From the NCBI RefSeq assembly GCF_003573695.1, contig NC_039362.1, positions 6,114,088-6,178,087 on the forward strand: 64,000 bases of DNA, read 5' to 3'. Positions within the stretch are counted from its first letter, which is position 1; the number at the start of each line of letters is the position of its first letter. Source of the DNA: Papaver somniferum. Lineage: Eukaryota; Streptophyta; Magnoliopsida; Ranunculales; Papaveraceae. The notes under the pieces are model-generated. The model worked only from the letters and a program-made list of their open reading frames with translations. It had not been told where the DNA came from and made no database searches. A program made the position numbers and the translations under genes. Positions 44,631 to 55,612 of the stretch are shown piece after piece.

Positions 44631-45983
44631 TTATGAATCACAGATTTGACCCATATTTTGATCAAGACTTTTCTGACTTTGCACTAGACTCTGGAACATC
44701 TCCTCTAGGGCGGATAATCTTTTGTCGGTATTGTGTTGAGGATATGATTGTTGAGAGTTCGATTGTTGTTGAGGGTTCCTAGGGTATTGATAACCTTGAT
44801 TGTTCTGAGATCCCTGATTGTTTTGATAGCTCTGATTGGGTTGAGATGGTCCTCCCTGAGTGGGTCCTTTGGACCATGAAAAGTTAGGGTGGTTTCTCCA
44901 TCCTGGATTGTAGGTCTGTGAATAGGGTTTATGCTCTTGTTTTTGAAACATGGCATGTGCCTGTTCAAGCCTAGATTCCTGGACTGCAAGCAAATCGGGG
45001 CAATTTTGGAATTGATGGTTGGGATCGTTACAAGCGGCACATACAGACGAAGCGACATGTTCTCGGAGAGTAGTGGTGGAAGGTTTTGAATTTTTATGTA
45101 GTTCTAACTCTTGTAATCTCCTAACTATTGATGCCATGTTTGCTCTTCCCTCGAAATCTGCTTCAATCCTAAAAGCCTTAGCTTCAGATGTAGTATTTCT
45201 GGGTTCACGGATGGATTCCCACTGTTGCGTCTTTTCAGCTACTTCAATCAAGAAGTCCCAAGACGCATCAGCAGTTTTGTCTACGAATAGACCATTACAC
45301 ATTGACTCAACCGTTGTTCGGGTGGACACATCTAGACCTTCATACAAAATTTGCACAAGTCTCCATTTTTCAAAACCATGATGGGGACATTGGAGCAATA
45401 ATTCATTGAATCTCTCCAGATATCTAGCTAAGGTCTCACCCTCTAATTGCACAAAGCTATTCAGACTTTGACGAATTGTCGCAGTCTTGTGATTCGGGAA
45501 AAACTTTTTGAAAAACTCCTTTATGAGGTCATCCCATGTCATGATGGATTGAGGCTGTAAAGCATACAGCCAGGCCTTTGCCTTATCTTTCAGGGAGAAA
45601 GGAAAGAGCCTTAACTTTAGGGTTTCGTCGGACATTTGAGTGAAACGCAGAGTTCCACAAATTTCCTCGAATTCTCTCACGTGGTGGTAAGGGTTTTCAT
45701 TCTCAACACCTCTAAAGATAGGGAGCATCTGTATTGTGCTTGATTTCAGCTCATAATGGCCATTAGCCTCGGGTAGCACAATACAAGAAGGTTGACTGGC
45801 TCTAGTTGGGTACATATAATACTTGAGGGTACGGGGTTCTCCCATTGTTTCAGATTGGTCCGGTGTGTTTTCCTCAGAAGTTGTGGGTATGTCAATTGGG
45901 TCTATTTGATTTACTCTAACTAGTCTATTTGATTGGTCTCTAAAGGTTACAATCATATCCCACTCATGAAATAACAAGCCCAC
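44631..45983 (-). CDS. Athila gag
   Basis: The 450-aa ORF starts at 45983. The retrotransposon gag core is at about residues 110-210 (KDKAKAWLYALQPQSIMTW, then FKKFFPNHKTATIRQSLNSF). A C-x2-C-x4-H-x4-C knuckle (VCAACNDPNHQFQNC) lies near residue 313, followed by a Gln/Asn/Tyr-rich tail. It forms the virus-like particle and binds the element RNA. It ends by a probable frameshift stop rather than its natural end. Confidence 0.9.
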   Translation of the reverse strand: MGLLFHEWDMIVTFRDQSNRLVRVNQIDPIDIPTTSEENTPDQSETMGEPRTLKYYMYPTRASQPSCIVLPEANGHYELKSSTIQMLPIFRGVENENPYHHVREFEEICGTLRFTQMSDETLKLRLFPFSLKDKAKAWLYALQPQSIMTWDDLIKEFFKKFFPNHKTATIRQSLNSFVQLEGETLARYLERFNELLLQCPHHGFEKWRLVQILYEGLDVSTRTTVESMCNGLFVDKTADASWDFLIEVAEKTQQWESIREPRNTTSEAKAFRIEADFEGRANMASIVRRLQELELHKNSKPSTTTLREHVASSVCAACNDPNHQFQNCPDLLAVQESRLEQAHAMFQKQEHKPYSQTYNPGWRNHPNFSWSKGPTQGGPSQPNQSYQNNQGSQNNQGYQYPRNPQQQSNSQQSYPQHNTDKRLSALEEMFQSLVQSQKSLDQNMGQICDS

Positions 45984-46827
45984 AGATAAGGAAGAAAACA
46001 GGGCCCATAAGGATTTGGTTTTGAAAGGGTTAAGTGGAATTTGGTTTTAAGGAGTGGAATTTTGGTTTTAATAAGGGATTTTGTTTTTGGTTTAAAGGGC
46101 TTTGGAAAAGTTTTTGAACTAAACCTAGCATAAATTAGCACAACCCATAAAAGAAAATAAAAACAATAATAATAATTACAAGCCCATAAAAGAAAAATAA
46201 AAGAAAATAAAAGAAAAACAAAATAAAAATAAAAATAAAAATAATTATTACAAGCCCAAATTAAAAATAAATTAATTATTACATACCCAAATTGAATATT
46301 TAATGAGGCCCAAGTGGGTTACTCATGGTTTTAGGCTTACTTGGTTAAGGAGGGAAGCCCAGTTAGGCTTTTGTTCCCTTTTAGTTGCACAGCCCAGTTG
46401 GGCTTTAGGATCGTCCAAAGCAGTTCTCGCTCAAGCCCAGCAGCAGCAGCAACGAAGCCCAGCTCACAGAAGACCACGAGCCCAGCAACAAAAGGAGGCA
46501 GAGCCCAGCAGCACTTGGCAAGCCCAGTTCAGTTGAAGTTGGCGAAGCCCAATTCAGAAAAGTACAAGCCCACCAGAAGAAGGCAGAGCCCAGCAGCTTC
46601 ACTTCAGTTGGCAGCCCAGCAGCTTCACTTGGCAGCAGCAGTTGCTTTGGTTCACCAGCAGCAGCAACAGCAGCAGCAGCAACAACTCAGTGGCACCAGT
46701 TCAGGAACTTCAGCTTCACTGCAGTTCCAACAGCAACAACAGCTTGGCAGCAGCAACAGGTGAGTGAACAATGAGCACAGCAAGGCCACAATAGCAATGA
46801 AAACTTCAAAAAATATGGCAGCCAGCT
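45984..46827 (-). other. Leader of the Athila element
   Basis: Non-coding leader with AT-rich spacer, AGCCCAGTTGGGCT-type near-palindromes (46350-46400) and a long CAG/CAA-rich tract (46430-46760) that creates false Gln-, Ser- or Cys-rich ORFs. The same ingredients occur at 2100-2590. Confidence 0.7.
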
Positions 46828-46845
46828 CCCCGGCAGCGGCGCCAA
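46828..46845 (-). other. Primer-binding site, tRNA-Asp type
   Basis: The minus strand reads TGGCGCCGCTGCCGGGGA, complementary to the 3' end of plant tRNA-Asp at 17 of 18 positions, 6 bases from the 5' LTR. This fixes the element's orientation. Confidence 0.85.
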
Positions 46846-46851
46846 AAACTT

Positions 46852-48751
46852 GGTGTGTAAATGGGGAGCACACAAAACACTTGCAAGTATACAAGTCCAA
46901 GATTTGTAATATAGGGATGAGTAGGGGTTTGTCCACAAGGAGAGGGAGCATACAAGAAGTCTTCCTAGCTAAAGTTTACAGTGAGCTAATGGCAGTGACT
47001 ATAGTGACAGTGACAAGTTTCTAGAGTAGAAGTGAAACAAAGGCAGCAGCCTAAGGCAAGGGTATTGAGCAATAGTGACTGACAAAGAGAAAGATGCAGA
47101 ATTGTGTGAAGTTACTAAGGCAATTGAATCCACCTTGTGCCCTAATCAAACAATGCAATCTAGGTTGAGTTGGAAATCCTATGCATACATCTAGAATGAG
47201 ATGAAAATCAGCTTGCTCACTGATATGCCCCTAGCATTGACTGTCTTTTGACAGCACAATCAATCACAGGCATGCCAGAGCACTGAGTACTTCTCATTGC
47301 TCAAGCAAACAGGCATTAAGAAAACTACCCTAACCATGCATCATGTAACAGTGCACTAGGCTTCATCAGAGCCTTAGTTGCAGTGAATTAGCTCATGCTA
47401 GACATGAGTATAACAACAGCATTCCTCCAACAAACTAAATTCAAATGCAACATACACACAGGATACACACATACACACTATCAACTGTTGCTAAAACAGA
47501 AATTGGAAAAATGAGAATTGATTCAAAATATTGTTCACTGGCTAGCCCAGAGAGCTTTTCTACCACACCCATAATATCCATTTATAGTTTGTTACAACAC
47601 CCTGAATTTCTACAAACCCTAAATTGAAAATTCCCAAATTTGAAAACCCTAATTTTTAAATTCCAAATTAAACTCACTGATTTCTGAATTGATCTCCCCT
47701 ACGCTCGACCCATGCCCTGTTGATGTTCCCTCTGCTCCTCCTGAGCTCTGCAGCTCCCAATTGCGTCTACTGATGCCCTAGCTTTTCTCTTTCTTATTTG
47801 TAGCACCTAGGGTTGATGCTAAGAACAAGAAAGGGACATACTAGGGAGCTGGATGATGGTGAAGGCTCTGATTTGGTCGAGAGAATGGAGATGGTGAAGC
47901 TCGAGGTGGTGATGGAAGAGATGGTGGTGGCAGTGGAGTTGCAGGCGGTATGGTGGTGGAGAAGAGGTTTTGGGGAAAGAAAGTGATTTGGGAAGAAGAG
48001 GGTGTTTGGCTTGAGGTCGATGGGTTCGATGGCTAAGGTGTTGAGCGGGTTCAGCAAACTTTGATGTCTAGCGAGGAGACGCGTTGGGTGTGAAGATGGT
48101 TGGTAGATCTAACGGTGGTATGAGAGATGAATCACTTCGACCGTTGGATTGTGAAATACAACAAAGTTAACGGCGAAGATCGAGGTTAGGTGCTGTAGTG
48201 TTAAGCGGAAGTATCGAGATTTGATGAGCAGGCAAAGAAGCGACCGTAGGATCTAAATGTGATCAAATCTGAAGGCTTGGAATTTAGGTACTATGGTGTT
48301 TTGCAGGGACTTCAGATCTTGATGAACGATGAAGAAGCGACCATTGGATGATGAGATGGATCCAATCCGACGGCTGAAGATGGAGGCGGTTTGGTTATAG
48401 AAAATGAGTTTGGGTAAGGGTTTTGGGCCTTGGGTATGCCAAGCCCATATCTTCTTTAAGAACAATTCTTCCTTTTTGATCCCATTCCTAGCTTTTTGGA
48501 CGTGCGCTCCATTCTTTGCGGCTTCCTTGCGTAATTTCTTCCGGCTTTTCACCACTCTTCAACTCTTTTCCGCTCCGCAAGTCATCCCGACTTTATTTAT
48601 TACCTAAAAATGCAAAATTAAGTAAGAAAAATATTTATTCTTGAAAACAATGAAAATACAGAATATGGGATAAAATGTAGAATTACTGCACAAAAGATGA
48701 GTTAAATGCCAATAAAAAGGGATAAATATATACATTATTTGGCACTCATCA
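46852..48751 (-). repeat. 5' LTR of the Athila element
   Basis: 1900 bp, about 99% identical by eye to 37085-38983. Contains the same TATA box and the stem-loop (47236-47264). It ends CACTCATCA before the ATATA duplication. Confidence 0.93.
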
Positions 48752-48756
48752 ATATA

Positions 48757-48970
48757 TTTCCTATTAATTAACACTTTAAGTCTTCCCAAAGACTCTCAAA
48801 AACTCTAGTCCATAGGCTACAAACTAGGACTTTAAAGAGGTTTTGAACTCTTCTTTGTTTGTTAGGATATATTCAAAATATGTAACAAATCCAATGTTTT
48901 CCTAATATAAATAAGAATCAAATCTCCACAAGTATTTTGTGGAAGATATTCACCAAAACCTTTCCTAAGT
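48757..48970 (+). repeat. 3' LTR of the copia element, larger right part
   Basis: Continues the LTR whose first 17 bases are at 37068-37084. It is 96-97% identical by eye to 32438-32651. The split copy has the ATATA duplication of the Athila-type element on each side of the break. Confidence 0.85.
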
Positions 48971-49497
48971 ATTATGTTTAGAAGGGTGAATAACAACCTC
49001 TAAATTTGCATTCCCATACTTTCCTGTGTTCTTCGCCATTCTAGATTTGACAACTAACATGTTATTGGTTATTTGGTAAGTTTATACCTGTGTTGTATGT
49101 AATTAATCCCCTCCTTTTTACCTTGCTACGCGTCTTCTTCTTTGTTATTGTTTTCTCTTTCAGTTGTATCATGGTCGTCTTTGCCTTTATATCGCCTTTC
49201 CTATATATATATTTTTTTTATTTTTATTTTTTTTTGCATCTTACTCGTCTCTTATCATCTTTTATCCTGCATGAAGGTGGTAATATAGGTCTTACATATG
49301 TATGCGTGTTTCTTAGTGAGGTCTTATTATGGCTCCCCCTGTATAGAGGTCTTATTTTTCCTCATCCTGTTTATAGGTCTTATATTTTCTCTTGGGTGTT
49401 ATTTTATGGTAGGGAAGCGAAATAGAAAGTCATTATTCTTTCAAATAACAACTTATTGATCTCGCCTTATCATCATTTCATATTATTTCCTCTGCAG

Positions 49498-49907
49498 GAT
49501 ATTTTTACACGCCAATGAGATAAGCCTAAATACTCCCTTGAGTAATAGACCTATGAAATTAGCGTCTTTGACACAATTCAGCTCCCTAATGGAGGGTGCC
49601 GTCCTTATCTTCCCCCCTAATTGCCCCTTCAAGGAAGTTTACCCCTACCGGGATAGGGTGGTCTCTTCCCATCCGGTGATACCAATAATCATTTGTTTTC
49701 GTGACCCCTTATCCCTCTACCGAGATGACTTATGGTTACCAGATCACACCCTAGTTGGGGTTTCTTGAGGACCGAGTGTATCATATCCAGGACTTGCTAA
49801 GGATAGCTGGTGACGTTCCAGAAGCCCTAGGCACCCTTAACTCAACCGTGTACCGAGGTGCCTTGGTCGAGTTTCTACACTCCTTGGGAGAGAACTTATT
49901 ACCCTAA
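49498..49907 (+). pseudogene. Probable later exon of the Tat-element antisense ORF
   Basis: After a CTCTGCAG acceptor (49497) the plus strand has protein-like stretches in changing frames: GAVLIFPPNCPFKEVYPYRD, LSLYRDDLWLPDHTL, then EDRVYHIQDLLRIAGDVPEA and YRGALVEFLHSLGENLLP up to a stop at 49905. At least two frame breaks and a stop near 49516 show decay. The donor that would join it is at 32151; the copia element sits between them. Confidence 0.4.
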
Positions 49908-50479
49908 GTTTTTAATTCAGGAGTCTATGCTAGATAGGATTTTGTTTCTCCCCTAATTCTCCATGCCTCAGGTTTCAGATTGGTATAGCTTTCCCCTGAG
50001 ACATGTTTTACTAGGCTTTCCCCATCAGTGACGCACGTTAGGTCATATATATTTTTCCTCTTGCATTTACGCGAACTAGGGTGCAAGCCATAGCTGGATG
50101 CCTAACCTCCCTAGTTAGAGGTTTTAACTTCTATTGCCTCGTAACAAGGTCTTATTTTTTCCTTTCTCCCCTTCTTGTATCCAATTTGGATTTTTGGATA
50201 ATTTGAAGAAGCAAGCTTTCATTTCTCATTTGTAATTCTGATCATTACATAGTTGACTTCATCTCTGTTTATTTTATCCTACCTACTTATTAAAGATAAT
50301 AATACTTGTATAAATAAACTTGACTTCGTAATGTCGTTTCTCCTCCACTCATTTTCCTCAAAGTACCGCGCTTATGCCTTTGTAAGGTATGTCTGGTCCT
50401 ATGTTTGGCTAACTTTTTGTTCTTCGCTCTACCCTTTGATATCCTCTAGTTCCTATTTCTCATCTCCAAAAACTCTTTT

Positions 50480-50670
50480 ATCATGAAGGGTCCTTCTCAT
50501 GCGTTTTGCGACTTCTTATTTCCTTCTTTCTGATATGGCGATATCTGTCGCATTACCAAATCTCCTTGTTGAAATTCTTCTTCTATTAGATTGGCGTCTT
50601 TTTCCTCTTGAATGTAACTTTGAGTTATTTCTTCGCGTTTGTCCACAGCATTAACCATGAGTCTCTCTTT
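50480..50670 (-). pseudogene. Tat-element integrase C-terminal remnant
   Basis: The minus strand reads EEEFQQGDLVMRQISP and EGPFMIKE with a stop between them, matching the C-terminal domain of Ty3/gypsy integrases (GDLVLR ... WEGPY). It lies only about 100 bases from the protease remnant, so the reverse transcriptase, RNase H and integrase core are deleted. Confidence 0.5.
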
Positions 50671-50762
50671 TCTTTTTCATTACTTCACTTCCTCCTTCCA
50701 CTTTATTATCTTATGTGCCGCCCTTTTTTGTTTTCAATGTATATTTCATTGCAGGTCCTTGC

Positions 50763-51180
50763 TTATGTGGCGTTTCCTCTTATCATTCTGATGCCTTGTG
50801 GCAAGGGGAACTTGATGCACTGGTGGAAAGTAGATGCGACTCCTGAAGTCCCATGCAACCAGGGTCTGCCTATTAAGGCATTATATGGAGATTTGACATC
50901 TACTACACAAAATACCACTTCTGTTGTTATGTTCATCAAAGGGATTTTCATTGTTATATCTCCTTTTGGCTTGTTTGTTGAACCATTGAAGCCATAAATT
51001 TTGTAAGTTTAAGTAACTATATGAGATTCTTTGTCGCCCATTATCTTGAACGTGTGATAGAATCAGATATCAACTGAGCTGTCGGAATCTATGAGGACTC
51101 TATTTATCGCCCATGTTTCTTTTTCATCATCATCTTCTTCCTCAATTCTTACTTTGGCTTGATTTCTAGGATGACGACTA
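50763..51180 (-). pseudogene. Tat-element aspartic protease remnant
   Basis: Reads NRVLIDSDSSVDI (active site, DSDS for DTGS), then FYHTFKIMG, YKIYGFNGSTNKPKG, TEVVFCVVDVKSPYNALIGRPWLH and VASTFHQCIKFPLPQG, the usual order in Tat elements. One stop separates the active site from the rest. Confidence 0.65.
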
Positions 51181-51286
51181 GCGGAATAACATGCAGTTCT
51201 CCGCCTTCAGGTGCATCTTCAGTGCCGAATGATATGGATTGTCTCTTTCAGTCTTCCAATGGTGACACCTTGGCCAAGTTGCACAT

Positions 51287-51715
51287 TTATTTTCCTTCGC
51301 CATCCCGTGCATGGACTCGGCTCAATACATTATCATGGAAGTCTTCTATGCTCCTTAAAGAGTGGATTATGAAATTGCAGTGCAGGTGTCTTGCATTATC
51401 TCCCACTTCGATTAAGTATGTGTTGTTTCCTGTTGTTGTTCCTGATACTGGTCCCTGGGGCGGTGGGGGAGGTAAATTTGTTTGTTGCGTTGCTAGAAAA
51501 TGGTTAAGCTTCCCTTGGCCAATCATTCTCAAGATAATCTTTTGCACATTTCGACAAATGTTCGTGGTGTGCCCATGAAACCTATGGTAAGCACAGAATT
51601 CCCTACTTTTTCTTCCTGACACATGCTCTACTCCAAGGTTTGGTGGTGCCGGTAATTCCTCCATTAATATCACCGCTTTCCAAATCTTGTCAATTGTTGT
51701 GTTCAGATGCGACAT
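51287..51715 (-). pseudogene. Tat-element gag nucleocapsid part
   Basis: The frame contains CAYHRFHGHTTNICRNVQKI, a C-x2-H-x4-H-x4-C knuckle typical of Tat gag, followed by ILRMIGQGKLNHFLA and a linker toward protease (FIIHSLRSIEDFHDNVLSR). Upstream it is interrupted by the LTR-like insertion at 51781-53531. Confidence 0.65.
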
Positions 51716-51780
51716 TTTTATCTATTCCCACACTTTTCTTCCTCCTTGCTCTTGATTGTAGTTTATTATTTGACCTCCAT

Positions 51781-53531
51781 TGATAGACGCATTTATGTGT
51801 CTAATATGTCATAATTGTATATATTGTTAGTGCTCGATTTTGTATTTATTTTGTTAGTTTATGTCTTTATAGGTTTTTATAGAGAAATAAGCTCTTGCGG
51901 CGAAATTGGCTTGAAAAGTGGTGTTTACACCCCATGATGAAGTATTAAAGACACTCCAGAAATACCCCGGAGGAACCCCGAAAAAGTATTGAAAACATCC
52001 AGAAAAATTACTAAAGGAACCCAAGGGACAAGTGTTATACAGACTCCGGCAGCGGATAAGGGCACCCCATTTGGGGCATGTGCTAAAAGGAACTGGAACT
52101 GGATAGGGGGAGGTCATCTTCTCCCATTCAAATATTGAATTTGGGGGGAAATAATAACAATGATGGTTGATTTTTAGGGTTGGATTTTTGGGCAGCTTCG
52201 GGTTAGATTCAACCACCCGAATTGATTTCAATGAACTTGATTAACCTAAATAGGGAATGTATAGGTGTTCGTTTCAACTAATTTTGGACCAGATCATTGG
52301 GTATTTGTAGATGCAGAGCCTCGGGTTTTTTGATTTTTCCTGCGTAATTTTCAGGGAGGAATTTGAGAGAGATTTAGTCGGATATATTCATGGAAATGAC
52401 TTGGGATTACTCGGTGGAGATAAAACAGGAAAGATATGTGTTCTAGTTTCGAAAAAATAGGTTCATATCTTCGGTTCTAAGGAAACAGAGGAAGAGAAAT
52501 ATCGTCGGGATTTTGAGAATCCATGAAATATTAGGAAAAGAGTTTTACGCTAGGATATGGATGCACCTGGTCCGTTCGAGTCTTATTTGGAGTTTGGAGA
52601 GTTTAGATAACTCAGGAAAAGTTTGAAGATGCGTGTAGGGAAGATTGAAGGGAGATATTCTTATGACTTTCCGGAGAAGAATAATTGAAGATAAACTCGG
52701 ATTTTTGGGTTCTGCTGGGGGTTGGTTCAAGTCATAAGTAAAAAACACAACCTTATGAGAATTTTAGAGGAGAACAGAAAGCTGAAATCACGAGTTGAAG
52801 AATTGTTTCTGCTGCTGCAATAGTAAGAACACGAAGAACATAAGACGCACATGAAACTGTCGAAGAGAACTATCGTTATTCAACAATAGTAACTATTTAT
52901 CGTTTATCAACAGTGGTTTCCTTAAGTCTTTAGCTATTGTTTCTCTCTGTAACAGAGATTCTGCAACACCATCAGACTGTTGCGAATCATCTGTATTATC
53001 AATTTTCACCTTCTTGTACACTTTTGAGCTATAAACACATCTTTTGAGATCATGATTAATATGAGGAGCTAAACCCCATTGCTGAGGCGATAGAGGAAGC
53101 TATTTTTCCAATAAAAGTGGTATTTTCTATTTATCTTATTTATTATAATTATTTTTATGATTATTTTGCCTTGATTGATAATTATTTGAATGATTTTTGT
53201 TAAGCAACTGTGATTTCTTTTGATGAAGCATGCTTAGCCTAGGTTTTGATGCTTTATGATCTGGAGTTACACTTGTTATTTTGGAAATGTACATGTTGCA
53301 CCAGTTTAGAATTGAATTAAACGGAAAAACGGTATAAATATAATTATTGGTTTTAATCACTTGGAAATTGGAAAATAGTGGAATCTTAGCCTCAATGTTC
53401 TTTTAGTATTGATAACATATTTGATTGAGTTTTCTATTTTAGTATTCGAATTTAAGTCTAAAGTATCCTTCACAAGTTCGAGAGAACGATATCTTATTTA
53501 GCACTTTACAAACAACTTCAAAATCACATCA
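51781..53531. repeat. Probable solo LTR inside the Tat gag region
   Basis: Gag-like sequence stops at 51780 and resumes after about 53531. The segment between begins TGATAGACGC and ends CACATCA, so both ends are TGAT/ATCA inverted. The 1.75-kb length, a poly-pyrimidine middle and lack of ORFs fit a solo LTR of an Athila-like family different from the two above. A target-site duplication was not found (TCCAT versus GTTTT), so the limits may be off. Confidence 0.4.
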
Positions 53532-53838
53532 GTTTTTGACCATATACCTCTCCTTGATTATCCAAGCTCGGAATTTTGCGGTTTCCCGCTTGGTTGTTGT
53601 ACTGTCTTTCCTTGTATTCCCTATCAAACATTTCTTGGTCCCTGCTGTTTGTGGATACCTGTTTCTGATTATCCTCTACAATCGTTTTTTCTTGATTTCC
53701 TTGGAAGGTGCTTGCAACCACATTTGAAGTCCTTGGTAATAATATCGCGACTCCTTATTTTGTGTTCGCCAAAGCAACATGATATAATTCCATTTTTATT
53801 TGATTTTCTTCAAGGGTGATGTATTCCTCCTGTAACTC

Positions 53839-54336
53839 TCACAACTCCCTCATTTTTATCGTATATTTAATCCTGAATATCTGCGTGTACAAAAAGATAA
53901 TTGAAAAGAGTGCGTTGATGAAGGCAAGGATTAGATTTCTTTCTTCAATCCTTCCTGTCATCTCACTACAAAGAGTCCTCCAACGCGTGGTTAGGTTACG
54001 TAAACTTTCATTGGTTATCCTTCTCAAGATGAATACCATTTCGATTCCAGGGCGGAGCATATTGTTGATGATGTATGATCCTAGAAATATGCTCTTTTGA
54101 TGATGAATTGACCTAATTGTCCCCACAGGAATTCCGTCGAACCATTTTAGCGCTTCTCCTGATAAACTTGTTGGGAAGTATTTTGTATAGTACCGCGTCG
54201 TTATGTCCCCATTGTAATAGTGATAGGTTATACGCCTTAATGTGCTGGATCGCACAAGTGATCCCGTCAAAAATTCTAGTAAATGCAGGTAAAGTGCATT
54301 TTGTAGGGATCCCTGCCTGTTGTATCTCATGTACAA
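53839..54336 (-). pseudogene. Tat-element gag capsid part
   Basis: The frame has KYFPTSLSGEALKWFDGIPVGTI and IFLGSYI, followed by FILRRITNESLRNLTTRWRTL and ERNLILAFINALF, matching Tat gag. The overlapping frame 54370-54113 carries the preceding segment, showing a frameshift near 54240. Confidence 0.65.
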
Positions 54337-54436
54337 AGGGATACTTTCCCGCTTGTTCTATTGCTTCCACTAATTGTCTTCTCCCTCCATATTTTCGTTT
54401 GTCATTATTGCTATCAATTTTTCTAACTCTCTAAGT

Positions 54437-55612
54437 ATTGTCTCATTGATTACTTGATTTTTCAGGATCTTGCATGGGTCTTTTTAACCGCGCTTCACTG
54501 TTTCTGTTTTCTTGCTTACTTTGACGCACTGCCTATTGAAATCCTCTCTCCTCTGTATCCTCCCTTCTCCGTTTGCGTCTTTCATTCCTTATGTTTTCTT
54601 GCTCTGCATTATTTTGTCCTTGCTCCTCAGTGCGGTAGTGATGGTTTTGATGTGGTCTCCTTTTTTTTCCTTGTAGTGGTGCTCTTACACGATCTTCTTC
54701 GCCTTGCTGCTCATATTCATTTTCTTCATGATAATTTTCGCCATATGGTTCGTATCTATCCTACCTATGATCTTGTCTCATGCGGTTATTCCCGTGCCTC
54801 TCTAGCATGTTTTCTCCTACATTAATATTTTCAGTAAGATTGTTATCCACATGTTGGTCAACACGGTTATCTCTGTGATGGCTACGCCTCGATGTACTCA
54901 TGCTTTTCCTTGAAGCCTCACGTGTTGTTCTTGATGTCGTTCGCCGATCTTTCCTCCTGCATCATGTTGGTTTCCTCTCTCAACTCCTCATTTTGACACG
55001 TCATATATGTCCTCTCTCCTTCTCTCCTCAGCTAGTCTTTAATTCTGCTATTGTCATGTGTTCTTCTCCGCCTGATATTCGTCATACCTCCTGAGTTCCT
55101 CATTCATTTTCTTCCATTGTTTCTATGTTTGTTGTATGCATACTTACCTCATCATAATAGTTCTTTTTTCACGTTATCCTGCTCTTGCACATGTTGGATC
55201 TGTGACTGAACCTGCTGAGGATAGTTAGATCTTTCTCCCATTGCCGATGATTTGCTAATTTCACCTCCTCTCCTTCTATCAATTCTCTTACTCCTCCTGG
55301 TTACTACAACATGTTGCGCCATGGATGCTTCCCTTACCATCTTTTCGTACCTGCAATATTATTTTTCTTTGACGAGACGTGGTGGTTCTTTCGATATCTA
55401 AGAACACAACCTACCTAAAATCCTTTTCCTGAAGAGAAAACGTAAACTGTTTTTTAGATATAGAACTCAAGGATCTTTCAAAATTTTCATAAGAAAAAAA
55501 TAAACAAAATTTGGCATGGAGGATACTAATACTTTTGTATAAACCATTTTTGATGTTTCACGGGTGAGGAACCTTCCTCTTACCCATCCAAGTTGTTTTC
55601 TATGCCCGAAAA
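54437..55612 (-). other. Decayed gag N-terminus and leader of the Tat-like element
   Basis: Broken minus-strand frames rich in Arg/Glu/Gln; one stretch (55340-55152) starts MVREASMAQHVVVTRRSKR and resembles the variable N-terminal part of gag. No clear primer-binding site is recognised left of 55613; the bases next to the LTR do not give a tRNA match on inspection. Confidence 0.35.

Larger units (their letters stand above)
37085..48751 (-). mobile_element. Complete Athila-lineage Ty3/gypsy element, 11.7 kb
   Basis: Two LTRs of about 1.9 kb (TGGTGTG...CACTCATCA on plus) are flanked by a perfect ATATA duplication (37080-37084 and 48752-48756). In transcription order (right to left): primer site for tRNA-Asp, CAG-rich leader, gag, protease, reverse transcriptase/RNase H, integrase without chromodomain, a 1.5-kb 3' non-coding region and a purine tract. 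The LTRs differ at about 20 positions (about 99% identity by eye), yet gag-pol already has several one-base frameshifts. No env-like ORF is visible. Confidence 0.93.
32422..48970 (+). mobile_element. Ty1/copia element, split by an Athila-type insertion in its 3' LTR
   Basis: The 5' LTR is 32422-32651. A TGGTATCA primer site, three ORFs covering gag to RNase H, and a 3' LTR beginning at 37068 follow. After 17 bases the 3' LTR is interrupted by the Athila-type element (37085-48751) and resumes at 48757. Flanks CTTAT (32417-32421) and ATTAT (48971-48975) match at 4 of 5. The two LTR copies differ at about 8 of 230 sites by eye. Two one-base frameshifts in long ORFs are the main defects. Confidence 0.85.

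Noticed and set aside
46828..46845. A tRNA gene
   Set aside because: Only the 18 bases complementary to a tRNA 3' end are present; it is the primer-binding site. No complete tRNA or rRNA gene was seen in the window.
46405..46951. Gln-rich, Leu-rich and Cys-rich frames
   Set aside because: All come from the CAG/CAA tract in the Athila leader read in different frames.
49090..49425. 111-aa hydrophobic plus-strand frame
   Set aside because: Phe/Tyr/Leu-rich translation of pyrimidine-rich intron-like sequence of the Tat element; no domain or start support.
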